The notes below the pieces were generated by a model, which was not told the origin of the DNA, searched no databases, and saw only the letters and a list, made by a program, of their open reading frames with translations. DNA of 64,000 nucleotides, taken from Spirochaetes bacterium GWE1_32_154 (GTDB lineage Bacteria > Spirochaetota > GWE2-31-10). The stretch is taken from contig MIAY01000034.1 in NCBI GenBank assembly GCA_001829315.1, forward strand, positions 28,845 to 92,844. The letters are read 5' to 3'. Each line of letters opens with the position of its first letter. The stretch's first letter is position 1. Shown piece after piece: positions 49,183 to 58,871 of this stretch. Both the position numbers and the translations under genes were made by a program.

Positions 49183-50481
49183 TTATTTATACTTTTTTAA
49201 TATAATTACAGCATTATGTCCACCAAAACCAAAAGAATTACTCATTGCGTAATTAACGCTTCGTGATTTCATTGTGTGTGCAACATAGTCAAGATCAAAA
49301 CCCTCATCAGGATTATCAAGATTAATAGTAGGGGGAACTTTGTCATCCATACATGCTTTAATACAAACCATAGCCTCAACAGCACCGGCACCACCAAGAA
49401 GGTGTCCTGTCATCGATTTTGTTGAGCTGACAGATAATTTGTGAGCTGATGTGCCAAACGCTTTTTTGATTGCATTTGTTTCCATGCTGTCATTTGCACC
49501 GGTAGAAGTTCCGTGAGCATTTATATAATCAATACTGTCAGGTTTAATCTCTGCAATTGCCAATGCGTCATTTATAGCTCTAATTGCACCGCTTCCTTCA
49601 GGATCAGGTGACGTCATGTGATGAGCATCTTCGGTAAGACCATATCCCACAAATTCAGCAAGGATTGTAGCCCCTCTTTTTTTTGCATGTTCATATTCTT
49701 CAAGTATTATAGTAGCGCCACCATCGCCCATAACAAAACCATCTCTGTCTTTGTCAAACGGTCTTGAAGCTTTTTGAGGTTCTTCATTTCTTTTTGAAGA
49801 AAGTGCATGCATGTTACCAAAACCTGCAAAAGAGATTTCGCATATACCGGATTCAAAACCACCGGAAATTATAACATCAGCTCTATTATTTTTAATCGCA
49901 AGAAATGCCTCGCCTAATGCGTTTGTACTGGAAGCACATGCAGTAACATAACTTGTGTTAATCCCTTTAGCATTTGTAGATTGTGCAACCCAGCCACCTG
50001 CTAAATTAACAATCATTTTTGGTATGATAAAAGGAGATACTCTTCTTGCGCCTTTTGTATCAAGAACCCGTAATTGTTCCTGGAATGACAGGATACCGCC
50101 GACACCAATACCAAACATAACACCCATTCTGAAAGGGTCTGAAACAACAGGTTTCATATTTTCAAAACCGGGAAGTATTACGCTGTGATCTTCAGGATGT
50201 GTCATTTGAATGCCTGCCATTTTTGTCGCTTCAACAGTACATGCAAATGCAATTTGCTGTGATCTATCCATCTTATTTGCAATTTTTGTATCAATATGAT
50301 AATTTGCGGGGGTAAAATCTTTTAATTCACCGCCGACTTTACATCGATAATCATCTGTGTTAAATGATTTAATTGTATCAATGCCTGAAACTCCGTCAAG
50401 CATTTTTTTCCAGGTATCTTCAACGTTATTAGCTAATGGGTTTATTGTACCGATTCCGGTTATTACTACTCTTCTGGACAT
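49183..50481 (-). CDS. fabF: 3-oxoacyl-ACP synthase II
   Basis: RRVVITGIGTINPLANNVEDTW, VTACASSTNALGEAF, NAHGTSTGANDSMET, STKSMTGHLLGGAGAVEA. Confidence 0.95.
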   Translation of the reverse strand: MSRRVVITGIGTINPLANNVEDTWKKMLDGVSGIDTIKSFNTDDYRCKVGGELKDFTPANYHIDTKIANKMDRSQQIAFACTVEATKMAGIQMTHPEDHSVILPGFENMKPVVSDPFRMGVMFGIGVGGILSFQEQLRVLDTKGARRVSPFIIPKMIVNLAGGWVAQSTNAKGINTSYVTACASSTNALGEAFLAIKNNRADVIISGGFESGICEISFAGFGNMHALSSKRNEEPQKASRPFDKDRDGFVMGDGGATIILEEYEHAKKRGATILAEFVGYGLTEDAHHMTSPDPEGSGAIRAINDALAIAEIKPDSIDYINAHGTSTGANDSMETNAIKKAFGTSAHKLSVSSTKSMTGHLLGGAGAVEAMVCIKACMDDKVPPTINLDNPDEGFDLDYVAHTMKSRSVNYAMSNSFGFGGHNAVIILKKYK

Positions 50482-50500
50482 TTGTGCCTCCTGTTCGATA

Positions 50501-50514
50501 TGACCAAATGGTCA
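50501..50514 (-). promoter_or_regulatory. Palindromic operator upstream of fabF
   Basis: TGACCA-AA-TGGTCA; on the minus strand it follows TTGACA...GATAAT and precedes the GGAGG RBS. Confidence 0.6.
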
Positions 50515-50588
50515 CTATTTAAGAATTATCATAAAAAATATTTATTGTCAATAATCACTTTTTTATAATAAAAATTATCAAAATTACA

Positions 50589-50788
50589 GAACCTCATGTA
50601 AAATATTTTAACTTTAAAAGGGGCTCTTGCAGAAATTATGAGTATTTGATGAAAAAAAGTACACATTTTTTATGCTTTCGCTAGGGATATTTTCAGTACT
50701 CTGAAAATATCCCTAGGCAATAAAATCGCGATATTAAGCTGCTTCATGCAAAAATTGGAAATAAAAAAAGTATTCTTGCATGAGGTTC
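50589..50788 (-). repeat. Dispersed palindromic element, copy E, divergent, with an embedded 36-bp palindrome
   Basis: Reverse orientation GAACCTCATGCAAGAATACTTTTTTTATTTCCAATTTTTGCATGAAGC...; contains CTAGGGATATTTTCAG-TACT-CTGAAAATATCCCTAG at 50681-50716. Confidence 0.7.
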
Positions 50789-50900
50789 GAAATTAAAAAA
50801 AAAAAAAAATTATTTTTCATATTGTTTTTTTTAATATCATGTACTATATTGATATTGTAAAAAATGGGTAAATATACCAAAATAATTTAGGAGGAAAAGA

Positions 50901-52700
50901 ATGAAAAATCTTTTCAAAGTAATGTTTCTTGCTATTTTTTCTCTTGCTATTTTTAGTTGTACTGTGCCTGAAGCGGGGATCAGCACAACAAGTAATTCAG
51001 AGACGTCAAAAGGTACTCAGCTTTCAACCCCTGCTAACTTGAAAATCGAATTTGATAGTACATCTGATACTATTAAGTTGTCATGGGATCACGTTCTTCT
51101 TGCTGAAAAATATCTTGTATTTAGAGCGATTGGTTCAGAAAACAGTCCGTGGATTCAGATTGGTGATACAACTGAAAATGGGGCTACACCTACAAATTAT
51201 GATGATTTGGATATAAATCGAAATAGTACCTACTATTACCGTGTAATGGCTTTATCATATAATTATGAAAATACAAATCTTGACTATAAAGTTGGTAATG
51301 ATGAAGTGACTGATTACAGAGTCGGAAGTTCTGATAGATTTATTGAAAGTGCTTACAGTGAAGTTGTCTCTGTAGTAACTTCAGGAGTAACTGTTATTGA
51401 TCAGTTTACTGCACCTGTAAATGTTCGTTACGTTAGAACTGCTGAAGGTGGAATTTTTGTAAAATGGAATGAAGATTATCTTGTTAAGGCAAAAGGTGGT
51501 ACTTTTACAGTTCGTCTTGAAGACTCTACTGGTACTGCTAATGTAGGTACTGCAACAATAGAAGGTTTAAATACATTTGAATATTCTGAAACTAATGCAA
51601 ATACAAACTACTGGCTTAATATCACGAATATACCATCAGGAACATTCCGGGTTGGTGTATATGCTAAAACTACTGGTTCTATTGCTTCAAGTGCTATAAC
51701 ATACGCAACGGATGCAGTTACACAGTATGCAGCTATTGCTACGGCACCTAATGCTTCTGCTACTGATGGTCTTTTTAATAACAAAGTGCTGGTTTCATGG
51801 AACAAGGTTGACGGTGCTAATGCTTATTATGTGTACAGATCTAATGCTACTACAGGTCTTTACGATCAGATTGCTGCTGTGACTAATGTTGCCTCTTATA
51901 ATGATGTTTATGGCAATGTATATTATGAAGATACAACTGTAGCTGAAAATACAAAATATACGTATAAAGTTTATGCTGCAAATACAGTTACTGCACGTGT
52001 TTCTACATTTGGTACTGCAACTGTTTTAGTTGGAAGAGCTCAGACAGATAATAGTAATTTCAGTCTTACAAGAATTCAAATTGGTACTGTGGGTGCTAAT
52101 CAGGTTCGTATGTCATTTAATAAAATAACTGATGCTGCTTCATATGAAGTATATAGAAGCTATAATGGAGCTGACTCTAATTATGTATTAACAACTGCTG
52201 TACAGGCACCTCCTACATCACCTAGTTTAGTGTATACTTTTACAGATACAGTAGTTGCTGCAGATTACCCTACAGTTACAAGTGTATCTAATACTATTGT
52301 TAATCATTCATTTACTTACAGGGTATTGGCTAAGGATACTAATGGTATGGTTATAGTTGTATCAGCTACATCAGTTGCTTCGTATGTAGATCTTGCAATT
52401 CCGACAGTTTCAGTTGATAAAACAACTAATCCTGGTAGAGTTAGTTGGACCGGTGTTACTTTGTCAGCAACCGGAAGTTTTACAATCAGAAGATTAACTG
52501 ATGTGGAATATAATGCTCTTGGTGTAATGAATAATGATTTTGCTACTGCCGGTGCTCTTGTAACAACAACAGCGTTTGATGCTACTAGTTTTGATGATCC
52601 GGCATGGGCTGGACTTGCAAATGGTACTTACCATTATATAGTTAAGGCAACAGATGGAAATTCTGTATCTTATGGTGTAAGGGCAGTTACTAAACCTTAA
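50901..52700 (+). CDS. Lipoprotein with Fn3-like repeats
   Basis: LAIFSCTVPE lipobox; repeats such as 'LKIEFDSTSDTIKLSWDHVLLAEKYLVFRA' and 'KVLVSWNKVDGANAYYVYRS...KYTYKVYA'. Confidence 0.8.
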   Translation: MKNLFKVMFLAIFSLAIFSCTVPEAGISTTSNSETSKGTQLSTPANLKIEFDSTSDTIKLSWDHVLLAEKYLVFRAIGSENSPWIQIGDTTENGATPTNYDDLDINRNSTYYYRVMALSYNYENTNLDYKVGNDEVTDYRVGSSDRFIESAYSEVVSVVTSGVTVIDQFTAPVNVRYVRTAEGGIFVKWNEDYLVKAKGGTFTVRLEDSTGTANVGTATIEGLNTFEYSETNANTNYWLNITNIPSGTFRVGVYAKTTGSIASSAITYATDAVTQYAAIATAPNASATDGLFNNKVLVSWNKVDGANAYYVYRSNATTGLYDQIAAVTNVASYNDVYGNVYYEDTTVAENTKYTYKVYAANTVTARVSTFGTATVLVGRAQTDNSNFSLTRIQIGTVGANQVRMSFNKITDAASYEVYRSYNGADSNYVLTTAVQAPPTSPSLVYTFTDTVVAADYPTVTSVSNTIVNHSFTYRVLAKDTNGMVIVVSATSVASYVDLAIPTVSVDKTTNPGRVSWTGVTLSATGSFTIRRLTDVEYNALGVMNNDFATAGALVTTTAFDATSFDDPAWAGLANGTYHYIVKATDGNSVSYGVRAVTKP

Positions 52701-52727
52701 TCGGTTTACTATCTGATAGACTTTTAT

Positions 52728-52760
52728 GGGTGGCTTTGCAAAAAGCCACCCTTTTTATTT
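52728..52760 (+). terminator. Rho-independent terminator
   Basis: GGGTGGCTTT-GCAA-AAAGCCACCC followed by TTTTTATTT. Confidence 0.92.
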
Positions 52761-52824
52761 GCTCAAGATTGAGTATATTAAATTTACATAGACATGACAA
52801 AATCCATATTATATGATATAAATA

Positions 52825-54225
52825 ATGATGAAAAAATTATTATTATTTTTATTAATACTAACCGGTTGCAGTAAACAAATACCATCAGTATATCTGACTG
52901 AGTTTTCTTATAATGTTTCATCTGAAGATGATTATAGTAGAACCGATTTAAGTACCACTGAATTTATTAAAAGTGATTATTTTTATACCACAGGGTCTTT
53001 TTACAATTCTCTACCTGCAAAAAGTGGTTTTTTGTATCTCAGGTTTACTTTTTCTAATCCAGGTAACGGTGAATATGCTTTATTTGCTAAACAAATTGTT
53101 ATGGCGGATGAAGTTTATTTAAATGGTGAAAAAATCGGAAGCACCGGTCGTTTTCCACCGTATCAGTTTAGTGAGTGGAATCGTTCACGTGCCTACATAC
53201 TACCCGGGCGTCTACTGAAAGATGAAAATACATTGATCATAAAAATATATTATAGTAATGAAAAACCAGTCAGTCAGTTACTTGAAATAGGTGACCGTGA
53301 ATATATACTGACAAAATCGGCATTTATTAATCTAGTAACAATTCATTTAAATAGTTTTATTGCATTTTTTGTATTGTTATCTGCAATTCATTTTTTTATT
53401 CTTTTCTTTTTATCAGGAAATAAAAAAATTGCACTCCTTTATAGTTTTATCTGTATTTTTTCAGCCATTTATCTACTTAATTTTTTTATTACATCTATCC
53501 CCGGATTTACATACCTCAAGATGGATTATTTATTTTTTCAGAAAATTATTTTTACATGCCAATTATGTATAGTGTATGGTTGTACTAATTTTGCCAGAGA
53601 ATTCATTGGTGTTGAAGAGAATAAATATCTGCGTATTGCAATAAATGTATTAACTTTAATCGGATTGTTTTGCATAAATATTGCATTCAATTATGATGTT
53701 TTCTTTGTTATGAGATCAATTTCTCAAGGCATTTTTTTACTTCTTCTATTATATATAACAGTTTTAATTATCAGATATTATCTGTCTCTTAAATCTAATC
53801 ATTTATTTTTTATTTCTCTGAGTGCGACTCTTGTTTTTATTTATAGTGACTTTATGTTCAGAACAACGCTGTCATGGAATATTCCTCATATTTCCGGTAT
53901 CGGGTTTACTATACTTATTCTTGCAACCGGTAATTCATTATCGAAACAATTGTATAGTGAGAAATTTGTTTTTAAGGAAATTGCGCAGGATAAAACATCT
54001 TCCGGTATAATAAACTATCTTGACAGACAACAATTATCTCCGAGAGAATATGCAATTGCAAATTTATTGATAAGAGGACTTCATTATAAGGATATTGCAT
54101 ATAATCTGCAAATTTCTATAAAAACTGTTGAGTGGCATATTAGAAATCTGTATAAAAAATTACATATAGGTTCACGTGTTGATCTGATGCATGAAGTTTT
54201 TACCGATAAAGACATTCAAATTTGA
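52825..54225 (+). CDS. 7TM (DISM-type) membrane protein fused to LuxR-type HTH
   Basis: Jelly-roll-like N-terminus (YLRFTFSNPGNGEYALFAKQIVMADEVYLNGEKIGSTGRFPPY), ~7 TMs, LSPREYAIANLLIRGLHYKDIAYNLQISIKTVEWHIRNLYKKLHI. Confidence 0.88.
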   Translation: MMKKLLLFLLILTGCSKQIPSVYLTEFSYNVSSEDDYSRTDLSTTEFIKSDYFYTTGSFYNSLPAKSGFLYLRFTFSNPGNGEYALFAKQIVMADEVYLNGEKIGSTGRFPPYQFSEWNRSRAYILPGRLLKDENTLIIKIYYSNEKPVSQLLEIGDREYILTKSAFINLVTIHLNSFIAFFVLLSAIHFFILFFLSGNKKIALLYSFICIFSAIYLLNFFITSIPGFTYLKMDYLFFQKIIFTCQLCIVYGCTNFAREFIGVEENKYLRIAINVLTLIGLFCINIAFNYDVFFVMRSISQGIFLLLLLYITVLIIRYYLSLKSNHLFFISLSATLVFIYSDFMFRTTLSWNIPHISGIGFTILILATGNSLSKQLYSEKFVFKEIAQDKTSSGIINYLDRQQLSPREYAIANLLIRGLHYKDIAYNLQISIKTVEWHIRNLYKKLHIGSRVDLMHEVFTDKDIQI

Positions 54226-54403
54226 TACCCAGGGAAGAACCCGGGGTGAGCAATGGAAAATATCGGCTTATAAAATTGCAATTAAAGAGTACAATTTCTG
54301 TAATTACATGATTATCTGTAAATAATGTACTGTCAAAAATATTTTCTAATGTTTTAGATAGTACTGAATTTTGCAGCATGTAAAAAAAATACAGGAGTGC
54401 ACA

Positions 54404-56956
54404 ATGAAAAGAATTGTAAGTGTTTTTATGCTGATCATTATTTTGTCAGTAGTAGCGGCAGGTTGTTCGAGTAATGTTGACCCGGCAGTTTCTCAGGATT
54501 CCGGTTCGCCGTCTGATAGTCAGACAAATTCTGATGTAACTGTCGTTGATTTAAATTCAACAGAATATCCGGTCGAAGATACTCAGCTATGGCAGTCTGT
54601 TATGGAAGAGGTAAGTAAAGAATTTCCACTTCAACCAACAGTGACTGAAAACAAAGAGTCAAATCAATTGGAAAGGATGCAGGCAATAACGGGTAGTAAT
54701 CCTTCAAAAGCCCAAATAATTGAACACCTTAAATTCGCAGGAAATAAGTATTCTATTCCTTATGAAGTATTGTATGGTATTGCAATTGAAGAGTCGGGTT
54801 TACGTCAATATCTTTCGAATGGTCAACCATTAATTAGCGGTGATAACGGAATTGGTATTATGCAGGTAACTCCATGGGCAGTTTCAGAGAAATTTAATGA
54901 GTATTCATTAAAATGGGATTATAAGTATAATATTGAAGCCGGTGCTCAGGTAGTGCTTGGAAAATGGCGCTATGTATCACAAAGAAATCCGACAGGAAAT
55001 AATGATTCACTGATTCTTGAAAACTGGTATTTAACTATATGGGCTTATAATGGTTATAGTACAATTAATAATCCAAATGAGTATAGAAACGGACCCCGAA
55101 CGTGGTCTAACGGAATGATAACATGGACAAGAACAGCGTGCTATCAAGCGGAAGTTCTGGCGGAAATAAAAAAAGAATTCGGTATAGCAATTACTCCAAT
55201 ACCAAATAGTCAGTTACCTTTAACCGGTATTCCTGCCAGCGGAAAAGTATTTTCAACACCATTGCCAAAGCATTACACACAAACTGTTAAAACGGTTAAT
55301 CTTAAAGCAAATCCAATTTACTCATACAAGTTTAATTCTTTAAGAAGTGCGTATGATATTGAGGTGAAAATTGAAAATACCGGGGAGTCCGTTATCGGGG
55401 CATTCAGTGCAGGTGTATGGATTAATGGAGCGCATTATACGTATTCAATACAATCACTGCAAGCAAAAACAGTTAAGAGTTTTTTTATTGAAACTGCGAT
55501 AAAAAATCCGGGTGATTATCCATATAAAGTTCTTGCTGACAATACAGCTATCATTACAGAGGATAATGAGTTGGATAATGAAGTGTCGGCAACATTAATT
55601 ATCAGAAATTGTACAATAACGATTCCTGACAATATTATTGCGGGTAAACAAACAATAGTAAGCGGAAATACGTACGGGATTGCAAAAGTACAGATAAAAG
55701 TTGACGGATATGTTTTAAAAGACAGTTCTGGTAATTCATTTGTTACTGTTAATCAAAACGCATACAGTTTATCATATACATTTTCAGAACCGGGTTATGG
55801 TAGAAAGCTTGTTGTTGACGGATATGACAGTGCCGGTGGTAAAGTAATCAGTAAAGAAGCCACTATTAATATTACAGGAGAAAATACGGTCGATATTATT
55901 GTTGAATATCCTCAGGAAATTGTTGCGGGTGCTCAATGTACTTTTACCGGAACTGCACCGGGTATACATTCTCTTGTTTTTTCTGTTGATGGATATATTC
56001 TCAAATCAGGAGCTGCAAGTTCAATTGCAGTTGTTAATAACCGCTTTAGTTTTCCCTATACTTTTTCACAGCCCGGCTCGGATCGTTTGCTTGTTGTTAA
56101 AGGGTATGACAGTCAGGGAAATCTGCTTAAAACATTACAGGATTCACTTACAATCAAAGCAGAAGGTGCGCTAAGCCCTGTGCCGGTGATTAAAAGTATT
56201 AATTATACGACACTTCCTCTTAAAACAATGGATGAGGAAGGATTGCAGATTATACTGTCTGAACAGTCTCAACTACAGAAACAGCGATCATATTTTGTTA
56301 AAACATCTATTCGACGTACTTCAGGAACATGGGTTATTGCCTCTGCTGAAGCGATTATCAAACCGGGAACTACTCAAACGGCTATTGAAAGCTCCGTTGT
56401 ATTTAATACAGCGGGAACAATATATACCAAGGTCGAAGTTTTTGCTCCTGATCAGAAAACACTGCTTGTTTCACGGGAAGGGTCAGCTTCTGATACGATT
56501 GTTGATAGTACAGCACCTGCAACAGGTAAGTGGAAAATTGTTATTGATCTTTCAAAAAACAGATATAACATTGGTACATTATCTTTGTATGATCAGTATG
56601 GAACAGTTAAACTTACAATGAACTGCCTGGGACGTTCCGCAAGTAATGATTCAATGAGTGTTTTTCGTGGCAATACCCCAACCGGTGTATATAGCGGTTA
56701 TTTAGACGGTCCGTATGATAATGCTGTTTACGGGCCTTATAAAGTAGTTAATATGACAGGTGTATCGGGCTTAATTACTACAACCCCACGATCAGGAATC
56801 TGGATACACGGAGGCCGTTCGCAGACTTCATTGTCACCAACGTATGGATGTGTTCGAATCTTTAATGCAGATCAGAAAAAATTGCAGGATACTATTTCGT
56901 CTTTGATTAATACTGGTCATAAAAAAGTCGGGACAATAATTATTAGTGAGAAATAA
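54404..56956 (+). CDS. Lipoprotein: lytic transglycosylase (SLT) - CARDB/Ig-like - L,D-transpeptidase (YkuD) fusion
   Basis: VVAAGCSSN lipobox; IPYEVLYGIAIEESGLRQ...GDNGIGIMQVTPWA (SLT); CARDB-like linker; GIWIHGGRSQTSLSPTYGCVRIF (YkuD HGG/YGCVR). Confidence 0.88.
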   Translation: MKRIVSVFMLIIILSVVAAGCSSNVDPAVSQDSGSPSDSQTNSDVTVVDLNSTEYPVEDTQLWQSVMEEVSKEFPLQPTVTENKESNQLERMQAITGSNPSKAQIIEHLKFAGNKYSIPYEVLYGIAIEESGLRQYLSNGQPLISGDNGIGIMQVTPWAVSEKFNEYSLKWDYKYNIEAGAQVVLGKWRYVSQRNPTGNNDSLILENWYLTIWAYNGYSTINNPNEYRNGPRTWSNGMITWTRTACYQAEVLAEIKKEFGIAITPIPNSQLPLTGIPASGKVFSTPLPKHYTQTVKTVNLKANPIYSYKFNSLRSAYDIEVKIENTGESVIGAFSAGVWINGAHYTYSIQSLQAKTVKSFFIETAIKNPGDYPYKVLADNTAIITEDNELDNEVSATLIIRNCTITIPDNIIAGKQTIVSGNTYGIAKVQIKVDGYVLKDSSGNSFVTVNQNAYSLSYTFSEPGYGRKLVVDGYDSAGGKVISKEATINITGENTVDIIVEYPQEIVAGAQCTFTGTAPGIHSLVFSVDGYILKSGAASSIAVVNNRFSFPYTFSQPGSDRLLVVKGYDSQGNLLKTLQDSLTIKAEGALSPVPVIKSINYTTLPLKTMDEEGLQIILSEQSQLQKQRSYFVKTSIRRTSGTWVIASAEAIIKPGTTQTAIESSVVFNTAGTIYTKVEVFAPDQKTLLVSREGSASDTIVDSTAPATGKWKIVIDLSKNRYNIGTLSLYDQYGTVKLTMNCLGRSASNDSMSVFRGNTPTGVYSGYLDGPYDNAVYGPYKVVNMTGVSGLITTTPRSGIWIHGGRSQTSLSPTYGCVRIFNADQKKLQDTISSLINTGHKKVGTIIISEK

Positions 56957-57032
56957 ATCTAATACTTTACAAAATAGAGAAAGTAAAGTAATAGTTTTCA
57001 GGAAAATATCATCATGTTTTACCAAAAACGTT

Positions 57033-57061
57033 AAAAGCAGCCGGAAATGGCTGCTTTTTTT
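57033..57061 (+). terminator. Rho-independent terminator
   Basis: AAAAGCAGCC-GGAAAT-GGCTGCTTTT then TT. Confidence 0.85.
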
Positions 57062-57097
57062 AAAATCTTTCACAATAATGCACAAAAAAGAGGTGGT

Positions 57098-57769
57098 GTG
57101 ATTAATACTATAAAAATTGTTTATCCTTATAAAGAAGGATTTGTTTTAACCGAGGACAACGTTATATTGAAAATACCGGAAAACTGGGCCTTTTTACCCT
57201 CAGGTGACCCCGGTGTTACACGAAAAATTACTTCACATTGCGATTGTTTCCGTGTTCAGATTAAAAAAGGGAGACGAATTATTTCAACAGGTCTTTGGAC
57301 ATTCTCTGATAGTATTGAACAGGCAAAAGCAGACGTTGAGAAGATAAGAGCAACTGATGTGTATAAAAAAAATCAAATAAATTCAAAAAAACGAAGAGAA
57401 AAAAAACAGGAAGAATACGGTATTGAATTTACAGAGGCTGTTAAAAAATATCTCTCATTTGCAGATTGTTACAAAGAGTATGAAAATACGATGGCAGAAG
57501 CTATTACTGCACATTCAATTCCGGTTGGTAGCGGTACAGTTGCAAGAACGGTAATGATTCCTTTAGAAGATCGGGCGGCAAAAGCTGTCATTGCATGGAT
57601 GAGGCATAAAACAACTGAGTATGATACGTTAAGAATTCCACGTATTAAAGGCAAACGACGCGAAGTAAGACGTTCTCTTGCGTCTGATTCAATTAAATTA
57701 TTAGCCAATTACCGCAAGGGTATTGAGATAGACAGTAATTGTCCGCTGAGAAATGCCCTTGATTGTTGA
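57098..57769 (+). CDS. DUF2293-domain protein
   Basis: HSIPVGSGTVARTVMIPLEDRAAKAVIAWMRHKTTEYDTLRIPRIKGKRREVRRSLA...CPLRNAL. GTG start at 57098 with aagagg RBS; the track ATG lies inside the upstream terminator. Confidence 0.82.
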   Translation: MINTIKIVYPYKEGFVLTEDNVILKIPENWAFLPSGDPGVTRKITSHCDCFRVQIKKGRRIISTGLWTFSDSIEQAKADVEKIRATDVYKKNQINSKKRREKKQEEYGIEFTEAVKKYLSFADCYKEYENTMAEAITAHSIPVGSGTVARTVMIPLEDRAAKAVIAWMRHKTTEYDTLRIPRIKGKRREVRRSLASDSIKLLANYRKGIEIDSNCPLRNALDC

Positions 57770-57817
57770 AGTTCCGGCAAAAATGCGAGATAAAAAGAGT
57801 ATCTTTGCAAGAGGCTC
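57768..57817 (-). repeat. Dispersed palindromic element, copy F, short (50 bp) form
   Basis: GAAGTTCCGGCAAAAATG...CTTTGCAAGAGGCTC flanked by TGTT (57764-57767) and TGTT (57818-57821). Confidence 0.8.
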
Positions 57818-57935
57818 TGTTTATAAGTAATTTTTCTTTTGTATTCAGAAAAAATTGATTAATTTTTACAGTTTTTATTTTAAAAAATGTGTATTATACT
57901 GGAATAATGATATAATTAAAGTTAAGGAGAAATAA

Positions 57936-58835
57936 ATGAGTAAATATATATATTTATTTTGTATTATTACATTTTCAGTGTTCATATTATGGAATTGCGG
58001 AGAACCATCAGCTTCCGATGATTTTAATAAAAAATATCCGGTATCCTCAATAGATGAGATTGTTGTAAGAAATGTGAAAGGAACTATTACTGTTATGGAT
58101 AATACCGGAGATGCAACTAATATTTCTATTTCAGCTAAAAAAACCGGGTGGAGTAAATTTGATCTTGATCGGATAATTATTAATGCAGATATGTCCGGTG
58201 ATACTGTTTTGCTTGTTGAAACAACACATCCCAATGACGTGAACGACGTTTTTGTCAATTACGAAATTAAAATCCCTTCAACCGGGTTTTCGGTTTCTGT
58301 AAAAAATACAGAAGGTAATGTTACATTAAAAGACTTTGAAACATTAAAATCAGCAGAGGTTGAAAATGGTAATGTTTCAATCAGTAAGATTAAAACCGGA
58401 GAATTGATACAAGTTAAAAATGGAAGTATTTCAGCACTGGATTCTGATTCATTAAAAAAAATCTATGTTGAAACCGGAAGTGTTGCATTGTCAAAAATTA
58501 AATCTGCTCAATTAATTCAGGTGAAAAATGGTAATGTATCGGTTAGTAATTCAGATTATTTGAAAACGATAAGTGTAGAAACCGGTAATATTAGTGCTTA
58601 TATATCTGAATTAACCGATGATATTGCATTAACAACAAAGACCGGTGTGATAAATGCTTATATTGAACTAACTGATTATAAGTCGATAATTCTTAAAGCT
58701 GAAGATGGAGTTACTGTTTCAAATAAAAAAAACATTTCATTAACCGGAAGTGGAACCTATTCCATTAATCTATCTGTAACAGAAGGAAGTATTATCTTAG
58801 ATAATTCATCAGATACCACATCTGATGCACCGTAA
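57936..58835 (+). CDS. DUF4097-like repeat lipoprotein
   Basis: ILWNCGEPS lipobox; repeated 'LIQVKNGSISALDSDSLKKIYVETGSVALSKI' / 'LIQVKNGNVSVSNSDYLKTISVETGNIS'. Confidence 0.72.
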   Translation: MSKYIYLFCIITFSVFILWNCGEPSASDDFNKKYPVSSIDEIVVRNVKGTITVMDNTGDATNISISAKKTGWSKFDLDRIIINADMSGDTVLLVETTHPNDVNDVFVNYEIKIPSTGFSVSVKNTEGNVTLKDFETLKSAEVENGNVSISKIKTGELIQVKNGSISALDSDSLKKIYVETGSVALSKIKSAQLIQVKNGNVSVSNSDYLKTISVETGNISAYISELTDDIALTTKTGVINAYIELTDYKSIILKAEDGVTVSNKKNISLTGSGTYSINLSVTEGSIILDNSSDTTSDAP

Positions 58836-58871
58836 TTGAGCTTTTGGGAGATTACAAGGAAATAAGGAAAA

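Noticed and set aside
50794-50812. Poly-A tract of about 15 A
   Set aside because: Homopolymer in an AT-rich intergenic region; possible phase-variation or assembly artefact, but not linked to a coding frame.
57047-57097. ATG start at 57047 for the DUF2293 gene
   Set aside because: It falls within the hairpin terminator 57033-57061; GTG at 57098 with a good RBS is better supported.
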